Shown: piece after piece, positions 36,476 through 45,415 of the stretch
Layout of the letters: each line of letters starts with the position of its first letter
Position numbering within the stretch: position 1 is the first letter of the stretch
Source: UBA7239 sp035430165
GTDB taxonomy: Bacteria; Pseudomonadota; Gammaproteobacteria; Pseudomonadales; UBA7239
Length of the DNA: 64,000 nt
Reading direction: 5' to 3'
Assembly (NCBI GenBank): GCA_035430165.1
Contig: DAOMGE010000002.1
Coordinates: forward strand, 62,001 to 126,000
Made by a program: the position numbers and the translations under genes
The notes under the pieces: generated by a model
Told to the model about the DNA's origin: nothing
What the model saw: only the letters and a program-made list of their open reading frames with translations
The model's database searches: none

Positions 36476-38293
36476 AAACAATATATTCTCGGTATTTCTG
36501 CACACTATCACGATGCCAGTGCTGCGCTGATCTGTGATGGTGAGGTCATTGCAGCAATTGCCGAAGAGCGTATCAGCCGGATCAAGCACGACAAAAGTTT
36601 CCCGGTCCTTGCTATCCGCTTTTGCCTGGAGCAAGCCGGTATTACTGCTGCGGAGCTGACGCGTGTGGTTTTCTATGAAGACACGGCACTGAAGTTTTCA
36701 CGCATACTCGTGAGCGCATTTGCCGGATTTCCGCGAAGCTGGAATTTTTTCAGGGAGGCCATGCAGCGATGGCTGACAGGACAACTCTGGACGAAAATGA
36801 AAATATGCAAGGAGCTGGATATATCGCCCGACGTGGTGACATGTGTTTCGCATCACATAAGCCATGCGGCCCACGCATTTTTTAATTCACCCTTCGAAAA
36901 AGCTGGTGTCGTGATTGTTGATGCGACCGGAGAGTGGACTTGTTCGTCTATAGCCAGGTGTGACCGCCGTGCGTTGCAGCCCATCCGGATTGAAGAAGAG
37001 GTGATTTATCCGCAGTCCATCGGATTGCTCTATGCGGCAATCACGGCATTTCTTGGCTTTTCACCGAATAACGAAGAGTGCAGCACAATGGCGCTGGCTG
37101 CGTACGGTCAACCGGTGTTTGCTGATTTTCTGCGAGATGTTCTGCAGGGTGGTGGAGAAGTATCGAAATCCGGAAAGCCCGCGATTGATGTAACATCACT
37201 GGATAGCACTATTTTCAACGACGCATTTATCCGAATACTCGGCAAACCGGTATCACCGGGTTATCAACAGCCATTCAGTTGTTTCACGCCGGCGAGTGCC
37301 GTGGTTGATGCCGATGCAATACGTCTGGCAAATATTGCCAGTTCAATGCAGCAGGTGCTGGAAGAAAACCTGTTTGCTATGGCAGAAAAAACATTGTCTG
37401 TTGCAGGTACGAACAAGCTCTGTGTTGGTGGCGGTGTTGCCAACAATTGTGTTGCCATTCAGAAACTCGCTGACCGTTACGGCAGTGACAATGTTTTTGT
37501 ACCGCTGGATCCGGGTGACGGCGGCTCGGCCATTGGTGCCGCGATGGCAGGCTATTTCAGCCTCAATAAAAAATCACCGGTTGCAATGGTTTCGCCGTAT
37601 CCCGGCAATACGCTGCAAACAGAAAAACTGGAAAATATCCTGGAGTATGTGCGTGAACATGACTGGTCTCGCTATCTGCCAGAAACAGCCAGGCCATTTT
37701 CAGCCCGTGACCTGGTCATCGAGGTGTTTCAGCGCGATGCAGATTTGTTGGCAGCAACCAGCAAGCAGTTGATGCAAGGAAGCATCGTGGGCTGGGCACA
37801 GGGCAGGGCAGAGTTTGGTCCGCGTGCATTGGGAAACCGTTCAATTCTGGCAATGCCGACCAAAGAGTCTGCATTGCGTCTCGGCCAGCAGATAAAAAAA
37901 CGGGCAGCATTCAAACCGTATGGCGTTTCATTAACGGAGGATGCAGCCAGGAAAATTCTGGTGATGCGCGAGAACATACCACTTGCCGCCTTGAATATGC
38001 AGATGACCATGGATGTGAAAGAAACTTTTCATGAGCCGCTTGCCGGCGTATTGGCAATAGACGGTACAACAAGGCCCCATGTGTGTATGGAACACCACAA
38101 TCCGGTTTTTCACGGGCTGTTATGTGAAATCGAAAAACGTGCTGGCCTTGCCGCACTGCTGAATACATCGTTCAATGAACCGGGTTCACCTGTCATTGCG
38201 ACGGCATTTGAAGCCATGATGTATTTTGTGCGGTCTGATCTTGATGTGGTGGTGCTGGACAATCTGATGATCAGGAAACCCTGGTGCCGCTGA
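36476..38293 (+). CDS. NodU/CmcH-family O-carbamoyltransferase, 5' end in gap
   Basis: 605 residues are visible and perhaps only the first one or two are missing, since the frame opens with KQYILGISAHYHDASAAL, the normal N-terminus. The TsaD-like domain carries metal ligands in CVSHHISHAAHAF and phosphate-binding loops VVIVDATGEW and LCVGGGVANN. The C-terminal domain has GRAEFGPRALGNRSILA. The family makes carbamoyl-adenylate from carbamoyl phosphate and ATP and transfers the carbamoyl group to hydroxyls of sugars or antibiotics. A DUF5989 gene follows directly and an SGNH hydrolase gene lies nearby, a combination that suggests carbamoylation of a surface or secreted glycan. Confidence 0.9.
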   Translation, partial: KQYILGISAHYHDASAALICDGEVIAAIAEERISRIKHDKSFPVLAIRFCLEQAGITAAELTRVVFYEDTALKFSRILVSAFAGFPRSWNFFREAMQRWLTGQLWTKMKICKELDISPDVVTCVSHHISHAAHAFFNSPFEKAGVVIVDATGEWTCSSIARCDRRALQPIRIEEEVIYPQSIGLLYAAITAFLGFSPNNEECSTMALAAYGQPVFADFLRDVLQGGGEVSKSGKPAIDVTSLDSTIFNDAFIRILGKPVSPGYQQPFSCFTPASAVVDADAIRLANIASSMQQVLEENLFAMAEKTLSVAGTNKLCVGGGVANNCVAIQKLADRYGSDNVFVPLDPGDGGSAIGAAMAGYFSLNKKSPVAMVSPYPGNTLQTEKLENILEYVREHDWSRYLPETARPFSARDLVIEVFQRDADLLAATSKQLMQGSIVGWAQGRAEFGPRALGNRSILAMPTKESALRLGQQIKKRAAFKPYGVSLTEDAARKILVMRENIPLAALNMQMTMDVKETFHEPLAGVLAIDGTTRPHVCMEHHNPVFHGLLCEIEKRAGLAALLNTSFNEPGSPVIATAFEAMMYFVRSDLDVVVLDNLMIRKPWCR

Positions 38294-38324
38294 TGTGTTT
38301 CTGCTTCGTCATGCAGGTGTATCC

Positions 38325-38522
38325 ATGCTGAAATCCGCCGCCAGAAAAATCAGGCTGATACGGGCGGGCAGTCACGATCTGTACAGGATGATCTGCGCGT
38401 TTATCAAACTGGAAATGGCATGGATACTGCCAACGCTGGCAATACTGGCGCTTGTCGCCGCGCTGCTCAGCCTGGTAGCTGGTGCTGGCCCGCTGGCGCC
38501 TTTTGTTTATCCCTTATTCTAG
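38325..38522 (+). CDS. Small DUF5989-like membrane protein
   Basis: 65 residues. A basic N-terminus (MLKSAARKIRLIRAGSHDLYRM) precedes one or two membrane helices (MAWILPTLAILALVAALLSLVAG). Size, layout and position behind a carbamoyltransferase match DUF5989, whose role is unknown. A start at 38295, two bases after the upstream stop, would add ten residues. Its 3' end overlaps by nine bases the 3' end of the convergent ferritin-like gene. Confidence 0.75.
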   Translation: MLKSAARKIRLIRAGSHDLYRMICAFIKLEMAWILPTLAILALVAALLSLVAGAGPLAPFVYPLF

Positions 38523-39218
38523 GACGCGCCACGCATCACCGGTTTTTTTCTGGTTGTACCATGCGGCATTGTTCAGGCGTTCCAGGCACGCAGTCCTGAG
38601 CATGATGCCGGACAAAAAATAAACCGGTGCAAGCAGGCAGTTCATGGTATATCCGCCTATCCATTCGCCCAATTGCGACAACAATTCCATTTCACGTTTG
38701 AGGCGTGCTATCGCAACATAACGCGTTGCTTGTGGTCTGGTGCAATAACGCAACAGGCGTTCGTATGCCTTGCATTGGTGCCCGTCTTCATCCGCTTCGA
38801 TGTGCGAAAAAATCCTGCTTATCGAGGGATCGGGACTGGATGCGGCATAGGCATCAAATTGCCGGTGTATGTCTTTTTCGCTGATGTACTGGTAGGCCAT
38901 GAATTTTGCGATGTCTTCACCCCGATAATACAGCGGCTTGCGGTAGTGGCTGCCATGCACGGATATAGCTTGTGCAAGACTTGATGCCTTTTCCCGAAAT
39001 AATGCAGCGTGATGCATTTCTTCCAGCGCGTTTTCAAACAGCTCGGCACAGATGGCCGGATCATTTTCCTGTGCGGCAACGCGCAGCATTTGCCAGGCAC
39101 TATCGGCTTCCACGTGTGAAAATGCCTGCAGGCTTTTTGCGATATGTGTAGTCGATCTTCCCCAGCTTAGCGGGATGGAGACGCGGATATAGTATTTTCG
39201 CAGGGTAGAAAGCAGCAT
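38514..39218 (-). CDS. Ferritin-like di-iron protein
   Basis: 234 residues, mostly helical. The spacing of E37 (HVEADSAW), E66-x-x-H69 (EEMHH), E114 (YISEKD) and E144-x-x-H147 (EADEDGH) gives the four-helix ferritin-like di-iron ligand set. A hydrophobic hairpin near the C-terminus (WIGGYTMNCLLAPVYFLSG) may dock to the membrane. This recalls di-iron hydroxylases of the COQ7 type, though identity is not established. It overlaps the SGNH gene by one base (TGATG) and so is translated with it. Its function in a carbamoylation locus is not known. Confidence 0.65.
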   Translation of the reverse strand: MLLSTLRKYYIRVSIPLSWGRSTTHIAKSLQAFSHVEADSAWQMLRVAAQENDPAICAELFENALEEMHHAALFREKASSLAQAISVHGSHYRKPLYYRGEDIAKFMAYQYISEKDIHRQFDAYAASSPDPSISRIFSHIEADEDGHQCKAYERLLRYCTRPQATRYVAIARLKREMELLSQLGEWIGGYTMNCLLAPVYFLSGIMLRTACLERLNNAAWYNQKKTGDAWRVLE

Positions 39219-40399
39219 CAGGGCTTGTCCTGGTTACCAGTTTTTCCATGCAGGATGTTTGTGCCGATCTCGTCGGCGATCATGGTCGCCATGGTTGCAG
39301 CGCCTGCCTCATTCACGTGGTGGCCGTCCTTGAAGAGTGATTTGTGTTTCGGGAGCAGTTTCGCCAGATCAAAAAACCGGACCTGTTTTTTCTCTGCCAG
39401 TTTCTGCAGCACTGCATTCTGTTCAGCTATGGCATAGACGTATTCTGGCGATGCACTTTTTACCACATCGGGAAAATCTTCGGCATCGGTGGGAAATGAC
39501 AGCAAGAGTGTTTTTATGCCGTTGCTGCTGGCAATATCGATCATCGATCCAATGTTTCTTTCAAAATAGACAGGCTTGTTCGTCTTCAGCATTTCCATGG
39601 CAGACACCGTGCGGAATATGCCTTGCGGGTAAATACCTTGCTGCCTTTGTCGTGCAAATTCATCGCCAAAATAAGTGGTTTCATTTTTTTTGTTGATGGC
39701 CCTTGGCAGTGAGGCGTGTGGCTGGATCCTGCCGGTGTATATCATGGTGCTGCGCAGTAGTGTGCTGTATTCCCAGAGTGCAGGCATAAATACAGCGGAG
39801 AGCTGTGGTTGGAGGTAGCCGCTGTTGTCGCCCGCGTATGCGGTTGCCGGCCAGACCAGTCGTGCTTCAATGTCGTTAATCCCTTCGTAGACCACGATCA
39901 GGTCAGGTTGTAAATCGAGCAGGCGAAACTGGAAGTTGATCAGCGATTCCCAGCTATGCCATCCGCCTACACCGGCATTGATGACGCGCACCTGCGTAAA
40001 CCCCTGCTCATGCAGTTTTTTTTCCAGCACGGCGGGATAACTGTCATGATAATTCTTTACTTCGGATGTGTAAGTGGTGGAACCGCCGATACACACAATC
40101 CGGTATTCGCCTGCAGGTTTTTGCAAGGGAAAATCGTCACCGCGAAATCCCAGGGTATTGTGTCTGTTTTCACCCTGCACGTACTGTGGTGTGGTGGTGT
40201 AGCCGAGGTATCGATGAAATGAAAATCGGTAGTTGGCCAGGCTGTCCCTGTGTGAGAGTTGGTTCAGGGCGGCATATTTTAAAAAGTGTTCATCATCACA
40301 GATGTAATAAAGCCATACCCTGGAAAAGCCTTCCAGCAGGAAAAACATAAAAACCAGGCGATAAAAAAGCCGGCATCTGTTTTCCCACAGCCATTTCAT
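39218..40399 (-). CDS. Membrane-anchored SGNH/GDSL hydrolase-like protein
   Basis: 393 residues. An N-terminal membrane helix (FYRLVFMFFLLEGFSRVWLYY) is followed by the SGNH blocks: IVCIGGSTTYTSE with the nucleophile serine, INAGVGGWHSWES, VVYEGINDIEAR, and DGHHVNEAGA with the catalytic Asp/His. GTG at 40417 is possible, but the ATG at 40399 is preferred because the bases between them contain GGAG. It is a recurrent neighbour of NodU-type carbamoyltransferases, probably acting on the same extracytoplasmic glycan. It is divergent from ilvE. Confidence 0.85.
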   Translation of the reverse strand: MKWLWENRCRLFYRLVFMFFLLEGFSRVWLYYICDDEHFLKYAALNQLSHRDSLANYRFSFHRYLGYTTTPQYVQGENRHNTLGFRGDDFPLQKPAGEYRIVCIGGSTTYTSEVKNYHDSYPAVLEKKLHEQGFTQVRVINAGVGGWHSWESLINFQFRLLDLQPDLIVVYEGINDIEARLVWPATAYAGDNSGYLQPQLSAVFMPALWEYSTLLRSTMIYTGRIQPHASLPRAINKKNETTYFGDEFARQRQQGIYPQGIFRTVSAMEMLKTNKPVYFERNIGSMIDIASSNGIKTLLLSFPTDAEDFPDVVKSASPEYVYAIAEQNAVLQKLAEKKQVRFFDLAKLLPKHKSLFKDGHHVNEAGAATMATMIADEIGTNILHGKTGNQDKP

Positions 40400-40619
40400 A
40401 CAGGCATCCCGCTCCACTGCCGCTGGTCTTGTTATGTTGTCGGTTGGTTGCGGGGAGCATCACGACTCCCGGCAGAACCCGGCTCATTGTCGCGCAGGAT
40501 ATGGGCAGTGTCATCCAGGCCATTCTGGTCGGCAGGCCAAGGTACCGCCCACCCCCGATTTCTGGTTCAATATGCGGCCTTTCTACAGCCCTTCATTCTG
40601 AAATAGCGGAGTAATCGAT

Positions 40620-41546
40620 ATGAGCATGTCCGACCGCGACGGCCTGATCTGGTTTGACGGCAAGATGGTTCCCTGGCGCGATGCCAAGGTTCACGTCCTC
40701 ACCCACACCTTGCACTACGGCATGGGCGTGTTTGAAGGCGTGCGTGCCTACGAGACCGAATCGAAGGGTACCTGCATCTTCCGCCTGCAGGAACACACCA
40801 ATCGCCTGTTCGATTCCGCCAAGATCATGAACATGGCTATCCCGTTCTCGAAAGACGAGATCAACGAAGCCCAGCGTGCGGCGGTGCGTGAAAACAACCT
40901 GCCATCGGCCTACCTGCGCCCGATGGTGTTCTACGGATCAGAAGCCATGGGCTTGCGCGCCAAGGGGCTGACGGTGCATGTAATCGTTGCGGCCTGGTCG
41001 TGGGGCGCCTACATGGGCGATGAAGCCCTGCAGAACGGTATCAAGGTACGTACCAGCTCCTACACCCGCCATCACGTCAACATCTCGATGACGCGCGCCA
41101 AGGCCAATGGCCACTACATCAACTCGATGCTGGCCCTGAACGAAGCGCTGTCCGGTGGTGCGGAAGAGGCGCTGTTGCTGGATCCAGAAGGCTACGTGGC
41201 CGAAGGGTCGGGCGAAAACGTTTTCCTGGTCAAGGACGGTGTGCTCTACACGCCGGAACTGACGGCGTGCCTGAACGGTATCACCCGCAACACGATTTTC
41301 CATCTGGCGAAAGAGATCGGCTGCCCGGTTGTTGAAAAACGCATCACGCGCGATGAAGTCTATATCGCCGACGAAGCCTTCTTCACCGGCACGGCCGCCG
41401 AAGTCACACCGATCCGCGAGCTGGATGGCCGCATCATTGGTGCAGGCAAACGCGGGCCGGTCACGGAAAAACTGCAAGCGATGTACTTTGATCAGGTCAA
41501 AGGTCGCCGCAGCCAGTTTCCGGAGTGGCTGTCGCCAGTGAAGTAA
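40620..41546 (+). CDS. ilvE: Branched-chain amino acid aminotransferase IlvE
   Basis: 308 residues, class IV PLP aminotransferase. HYGMGVFEGVRAYET is the N-terminal substrate loop. The PLP lysine lies in TRAKANGHYINSMLA, and EGSGENVFLVKDGVLYTPEL with FFTGTAAEVTPIRELDG completes the signature. It makes the last step of valine, leucine and isoleucine synthesis. GGAG lies eight bases before the ATG. In many gammaproteobacteria ilvE directly follows glnE; here about 4 kb of carbamoylation genes intervene. Confidence 0.96.
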   Translation: MSMSDRDGLIWFDGKMVPWRDAKVHVLTHTLHYGMGVFEGVRAYETESKGTCIFRLQEHTNRLFDSAKIMNMAIPFSKDEINEAQRAAVRENNLPSAYLRPMVFYGSEAMGLRAKGLTVHVIVAAWSWGAYMGDEALQNGIKVRTSSYTRHHVNISMTRAKANGHYINSMLALNEALSGGAEEALLLDPEGYVAEGSGENVFLVKDGVLYTPELTACLNGITRNTIFHLAKEIGCPVVEKRITRDEVYIADEAFFTGTAAEVTPIRELDGRIIGAGKRGPVTEKLQAMYFDQVKGRRSQFPEWLSPVK

Positions 41547-41566
41547 AACGCTCGCCGGGCTGGCAG

Positions 41567-41593
41567 GGGCGCAATTTATTGCGCCCTTTTTTA
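41567..41593 (+). terminator. Rho-independent terminator after ilvE
   Basis: GGGCGCAA (41567-41574) and TTGCGCCC (41579-41586) pair around a four-base loop, followed by TTTTTTATT. The stem core GGGGCGCAAT resembles one arm of the repeat at 48040-48136. Confidence 0.88.
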
Positions 41594-41603
41594 TTGCGTC
41601 TTA

Positions 41604-44561
41604 TTACGTCTTCAGTAAATCCAGTTGTGCTGTTTTATTGGCAGCTGGTCTGATGCGAGAAAATTCCAGCAATTCAGAAAGTTTTGCGCCTTTGCTGCGC
41701 CAGTCGTGAAATAACGATTCACCTAACAACACATAGTGCCAATTTCTTTCGGTGCGCTGGTATGGTTCCAGTGCATTGATACGTTCACACCATGTCACGG
41801 CAGCTTTCAGCTTGCGTTGCACGTTTGGATGAACAGTTTGTTGCTGCGCCTTGGTTTCTACCAGATAAATACCCCCTGTTGTGCGAACCAGAAAATCCGG
41901 CGAATAGAACGCGGGTAGTCCATCTTCCTTTACGTAACGCAGTCGAACAAAATCGTGCCGTGTTTCGCTAATCTTGCAGAAAGCCTCAATACTGCTATCG
42001 GCCATAGACCATTCGATAAAGGCTTTTTCCAGTCCGCCGCTGCGAGTAGGGAATGGCAAGCGATCATAGATGCATTTTTTGGTTAGCAGTGATGCGGTTT
42101 CCCGCACCATCAGTTTTGTAACTTCTGACAATAGCCTGTGTTTGACTTCGGTTGCGCCGACGACAGGTTTGTCTTCAGATTCCAGCAATGCCAAGGCGAA
42201 TTTTTGCACGATGTGTTCGACGACAGGAGACAGTAACAACAATCGCCATTTTTCATCTTCGATAGGCTCAAACCATTCATTGAACAAGCGTTCGTGAATA
42301 TAGTCATCCAGTGCTTGTGCTAATTGCACTGTGTTGGTTTGCAAATACGGGTTGTTAAGGTGATGCGCGATTTTATTGCCTCTAGGCAGCGGGCTGGAAA
42401 GTGCCTGACTAATGCGTCGCGTCAGCCTCGCCAATAATTCGTTGTAGCCGTTGATGTTCATTACTGCGCCATCCACGCGGTAATCACCAAACAATGTGCT
42501 GCTCTGCAAGTCTTGCGAGGTGAAAACATCGCCCTTACCTAGCATGTCGCGCAGTGCTTGCTGGCTCATGGCAGTAAAGGGTTCAACACTGGAAATATCA
42601 ATCAGTTCGTGTTCCAGCAGTTCTTCAGTTTCTCGCAAAATAAACGGAATGGCAAAGTCATAGTTGGCAAAGGTATCAATTAACTCTGCCGCAACAAGAT
42701 CGCCGCCACCATTGGTTTCGTCGTCATCTTCATCAGTAGTGCCAGCAAGACCTTCTTGCATTAACTCATCATAGAATGCCTGAAAAGCCGGATGTTCAAT
42801 AATGGTGAGTACATCAATCAAACTGCCAGGTGCTTTCCCGTTTTTCAGCGACGCACGGTTTTCATCCTTGATGTCGCTGTACTCCGGCTCGCGCCACATC
42901 AACCGCAAGCCGCGCCCGATGGTTTGCTCCAGTAGAATCTGTGCCTGCGATGAGCGCAATGGGACGATCACACAAATATTGTTCACGTCAAAACCTTCAC
43001 GCAACATCAGTACACTCACAATCACACGCGGCGTTTTGTGTTTATCCACATTGAAAAGGCGCTCTCGCACCGGTGCCCAGTCTTTCTCGCCCAGTTCGGC
43101 TTTCTTGCCGGAGTCTATCGACATCACCTCGTCTTCATTCAGTCCTTCATTTTGCAGGAACTGTACAACCAATGGCGATACCGTGGTGTCTTCACACACC
43201 ACCAGCATTTTCGGGTGACGGTCTGAATCGATATGGTAAAAATCAGCTTCCAGTTTTTTCAGTTTCTGCAAACCGGCACGCAACATAATGCACTGGCCTT
43301 CGCTCAACACGGCGTTCCCGTCGGCATCGCGTTCGGCTTTGAATTCCAAGGGAAGTGCGCCGAGTTCTTTGCGCTTGTCGAGCACCAGTGATTTTACCAA
43401 GCCTTGTCGCATGGCTTGTGTGAGATCGAAATCCACGACGATATGCGGGAAATAGACTTTTTTCTTGTTTTTTCCTGAGCCGACATCGTTGTATGGTGTA
43501 GCAGAGAAATCCACTTGCACAAATCGGCGACCTTTGTTTTCTGCGATGCGCGTCAGGCTTTTTTGCCATTCCACTTCGTTGGTTTCACCTTCTTTTTTGA
43601 ATTCATGGATATGATGGGCTTCATCATTGAACACCATCAGGTCTGGCAGTTTGGCGAGAAATTCCAGCACATTGCCGCGCGCATAGCGGCGATCCAGTAC
43701 ATCAAGGCTGTTGCCGGTGGATTTCCCCGGTGTGAGTGGTAGCAAGCCACTGAGCACGAGCGAGGGTTCGGCGATCTGGCCGGGTGCTGCCATCATGTCT
43801 TCTTCGCGTTTTTCATATCCAAAGGCATCTTCTTCCACATCAGCCAGCAAATGCCAGTTGGTGATAGCGACCATGCCGTTGCCGGTGGCTTTCAAACCGA
43901 TTTCAGTTTTGTTGCACACATTGCCGCGTATAAAACCGAAAACCCGTTCGCGGTGTGCTTCGGGAATAAACAGTTCGGCATATTGCGCCACATCAGAGCT
44001 GGAAAAATCACGCACGCCATCGCGCAATTTTCCACAAAATGCATCGAGTAATCGCTCATACACAATCAGACCAGGTGCAACAATAAGAAATTGGCGTGTG
44101 AAGCGCGGGTCATCTATACCATTTTCCACGGCAGCGGTCTTGTTGAGTAATTGCCAGACCAGCAAGGCTTGCAGCACCCAGGTTTTGCCAGTACCGGTTG
44201 CCATTTTCAAACAATATTTTGGGTGTTCGTGTTTGGTTTGTGAAGTTTCGATCAGGCGTGCGCCAGTGAGCAGTGCGTCTGGCGCTAACTGTTGGTACAA
44301 CATTTTCAGGTCAGTAATGCCCAGCACTTCGTGTGCAACAATGGTGTTGAGAATTGCCTGCTTCTGACCAGAATGAAAATTAAACGTCTGGCGCGCTGCT
44401 GTCATGTCAATGCCGAACCACCAACGCAATAATTCTGCTGTTGTGGGTGTTACCAGTTCAAAAATATCTGCTATGCCGTCCTCCAGCCCGATACACAACT
44501 GATTTGTTCTGGTGGTGAGTGCAGTGGCGAGAGCAAGTTGGGAATTGCTTTTGTCAGACAT
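41604..44561 (-). CDS. Type III restriction endonuclease subunit (Res), SF2 translocase-nuclease
   Basis: 985 residues. Walker A is in KMATGTGKTW (about residue 119), the DEAH box in LMVFNDEAHHIHEF (about 310), then DFSATPYND and motif VI QTIGRGLRL. The C-terminal PD-(D/E)xK nuclease is seen as YSPDFLVRTTGGIYLVETKA (about 885-905). Res cuts DNA after ATP-driven communication between two unmodified sites, together with Mod. The ATG at 44561 is chosen; a start at 44582 is possible and neither has a strong ribosome site. Unlike the usual mod-res operon, a plus-strand gene pair lies between mod and this gene. Confidence 0.9.
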   Translation of the reverse strand: MSDKSNSQLALATALTTRTNQLCIGLEDGIADIFELVTPTTAELLRWWFGIDMTAARQTFNFHSGQKQAILNTIVAHEVLGITDLKMLYQQLAPDALLTGARLIETSQTKHEHPKYCLKMATGTGKTWVLQALLVWQLLNKTAAVENGIDDPRFTRQFLIVAPGLIVYERLLDAFCGKLRDGVRDFSSSDVAQYAELFIPEAHRERVFGFIRGNVCNKTEIGLKATGNGMVAITNWHLLADVEEDAFGYEKREEDMMAAPGQIAEPSLVLSGLLPLTPGKSTGNSLDVLDRRYARGNVLEFLAKLPDLMVFNDEAHHIHEFKKEGETNEVEWQKSLTRIAENKGRRFVQVDFSATPYNDVGSGKNKKKVYFPHIVVDFDLTQAMRQGLVKSLVLDKRKELGALPLEFKAERDADGNAVLSEGQCIMLRAGLQKLKKLEADFYHIDSDRHPKMLVVCEDTTVSPLVVQFLQNEGLNEDEVMSIDSGKKAELGEKDWAPVRERLFNVDKHKTPRVIVSVLMLREGFDVNNICVIVPLRSSQAQILLEQTIGRGLRLMWREPEYSDIKDENRASLKNGKAPGSLIDVLTIIEHPAFQAFYDELMQEGLAGTTDEDDDETNGGGDLVAAELIDTFANYDFAIPFILRETEELLEHELIDISSVEPFTAMSQQALRDMLGKGDVFTSQDLQSSTLFGDYRVDGAVMNINGYNELLARLTRRISQALSSPLPRGNKIAHHLNNPYLQTNTVQLAQALDDYIHERLFNEWFEPIEDEKWRLLLLSPVVEHIVQKFALALLESEDKPVVGATEVKHRLLSEVTKLMVRETASLLTKKCIYDRLPFPTRSGGLEKAFIEWSMADSSIEAFCKISETRHDFVRLRYVKEDGLPAFYSPDFLVRTTGGIYLVETKAQQQTVHPNVQRKLKAAVTWCERINALEPYQRTERNWHYVLLGESLFHDWRSKGAKLSELLEFSRIRPAANKTAQLDLLKT

Positions 44562-44631
44562 GTTCAATCGACCCATTAGCAATGATGCCGTAAGATGGAC
44601 AGCAATCAGGAGAGACTAAAAAAGGATTTCT

Positions 44632-45351
44632 ATGAAACCACCGCGTTTGCCATGGCATACATTTCCGGATGTGTTGATTCACGCCAGCGAAAGTGCCGTT
44701 AAACAACACCCGGACTATCAGGCGGCCAAGACTGGCAGTGCTGTGGCTGCCGCCCGCTTGCTGGGTGATACCGTCAATGACAGGCAAGTCGACGCATTGC
44801 GCATGTTGCTGGCTCCCCACCAGCCGATACTGGTCAGTGCGCATGCCTACGAACGCGAGGGTGTGAATGCGATTCCAGAAGCGTTGGCGGATGAATTGAG
44901 CCAGCGCCTCGGTTGGCCTGTGGATCATGGTGTGGTGCAAACCAACATGGTTGCCCACACAGGGGCGGATGGCTTTGCACGTTTGGCTCGCCAGGCGGCA
45001 TTTGATGGTGCTGTGATTGCGGGTGCTGACTATGTGCTGGTGGATGATTTTGTTGGTATGGGTGGCACGTTGGCCAATTTGCGCGGCTTCATCGAGTCGC
45101 GGGGTGGGCATGTGTTGGCGGCCACTGCCTTGACAGGCAAACCCCACTCGTCCAAATTGTCGGTAACAGATCAGCGATTGGCTGAATTGAGGTGTAAACA
45201 TGGCGACGAACTTGAATACTGGTGGCAGCAACGATTCGCTCACGCCTTCGACTCGCTTACTGAATCAGAAGCTCGGTACCTTGTCCGCACCCCGGACATT
45301 GACACCGTCCGAGATCGAATTGTTGCGCAAGAGCAAACAGGAGATTGCTGA
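44632..45351 (+). CDS. Phosphoribosyltransferase nested between mod and res
   Basis: 239 residues. The PRPP-binding loop is YVLVDDFVGMGGTLANLRGF (about residues 134-153), a variant of the VDDxxxTGxT motif. An alpha/beta core precedes it (QPILVSAHAYEREGVNAIP). The C-terminal part (YWWQQRFAHAFDSLTESEARYL) resembles orphan phosphoribosyltransferases often found on mobile elements. The substrate is unknown, and it is not a recognisable purine or pyrimidine salvage enzyme. AAGGA lies five bases before the ATG. It is transcribed divergently from res and ends 64 bases from the mod stop, enclosed by the restriction genes. Confidence 0.85.
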   Translation: MKPPRLPWHTFPDVLIHASESAVKQHPDYQAAKTGSAVAAARLLGDTVNDRQVDALRMLLAPHQPILVSAHAYEREGVNAIPEALADELSQRLGWPVDHGVVQTNMVAHTGADGFARLARQAAFDGAVIAGADYVLVDDFVGMGGTLANLRGFIESRGGHVLAATALTGKPHSSKLSVTDQRLAELRCKHGDELEYWWQQRFAHAFDSLTESEARYLVRTPDIDTVRDRIVAQEQTGDC

Positions 45352-45397
45352 AGTGATGGTGCAATACCATCGTTCAATGGCAAAAGTTGCCGGTTAA
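45200..45397 (+). CDS. Small ORF overlapping the phosphoribosyltransferase 3' end
   Basis: 65 residues, out of frame with and overlapping the phosphoribosyltransferase gene by 152 bases, then extending 46 bases beyond it. TTGAGGTG gives a GAGG ribosome site about eight bases before the ATG. The C-terminal half (LTPSEIELLRKSKQEIAEVM) looks like a genuine charged amphipathic helix. No domain is recognised. It might be a partner of the phosphoribosyltransferase, but it could still be spurious. Confidence 0.5.
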   Translation: MATNLNTGGSNDSLTPSTRLLNQKLGTLSAPRTLTPSEIELLRKSKQEIAEVMVQYHRSMAKVAG

Positions 45398-45415
45398 TTA
45401 TCGCGGCGATCCGCA

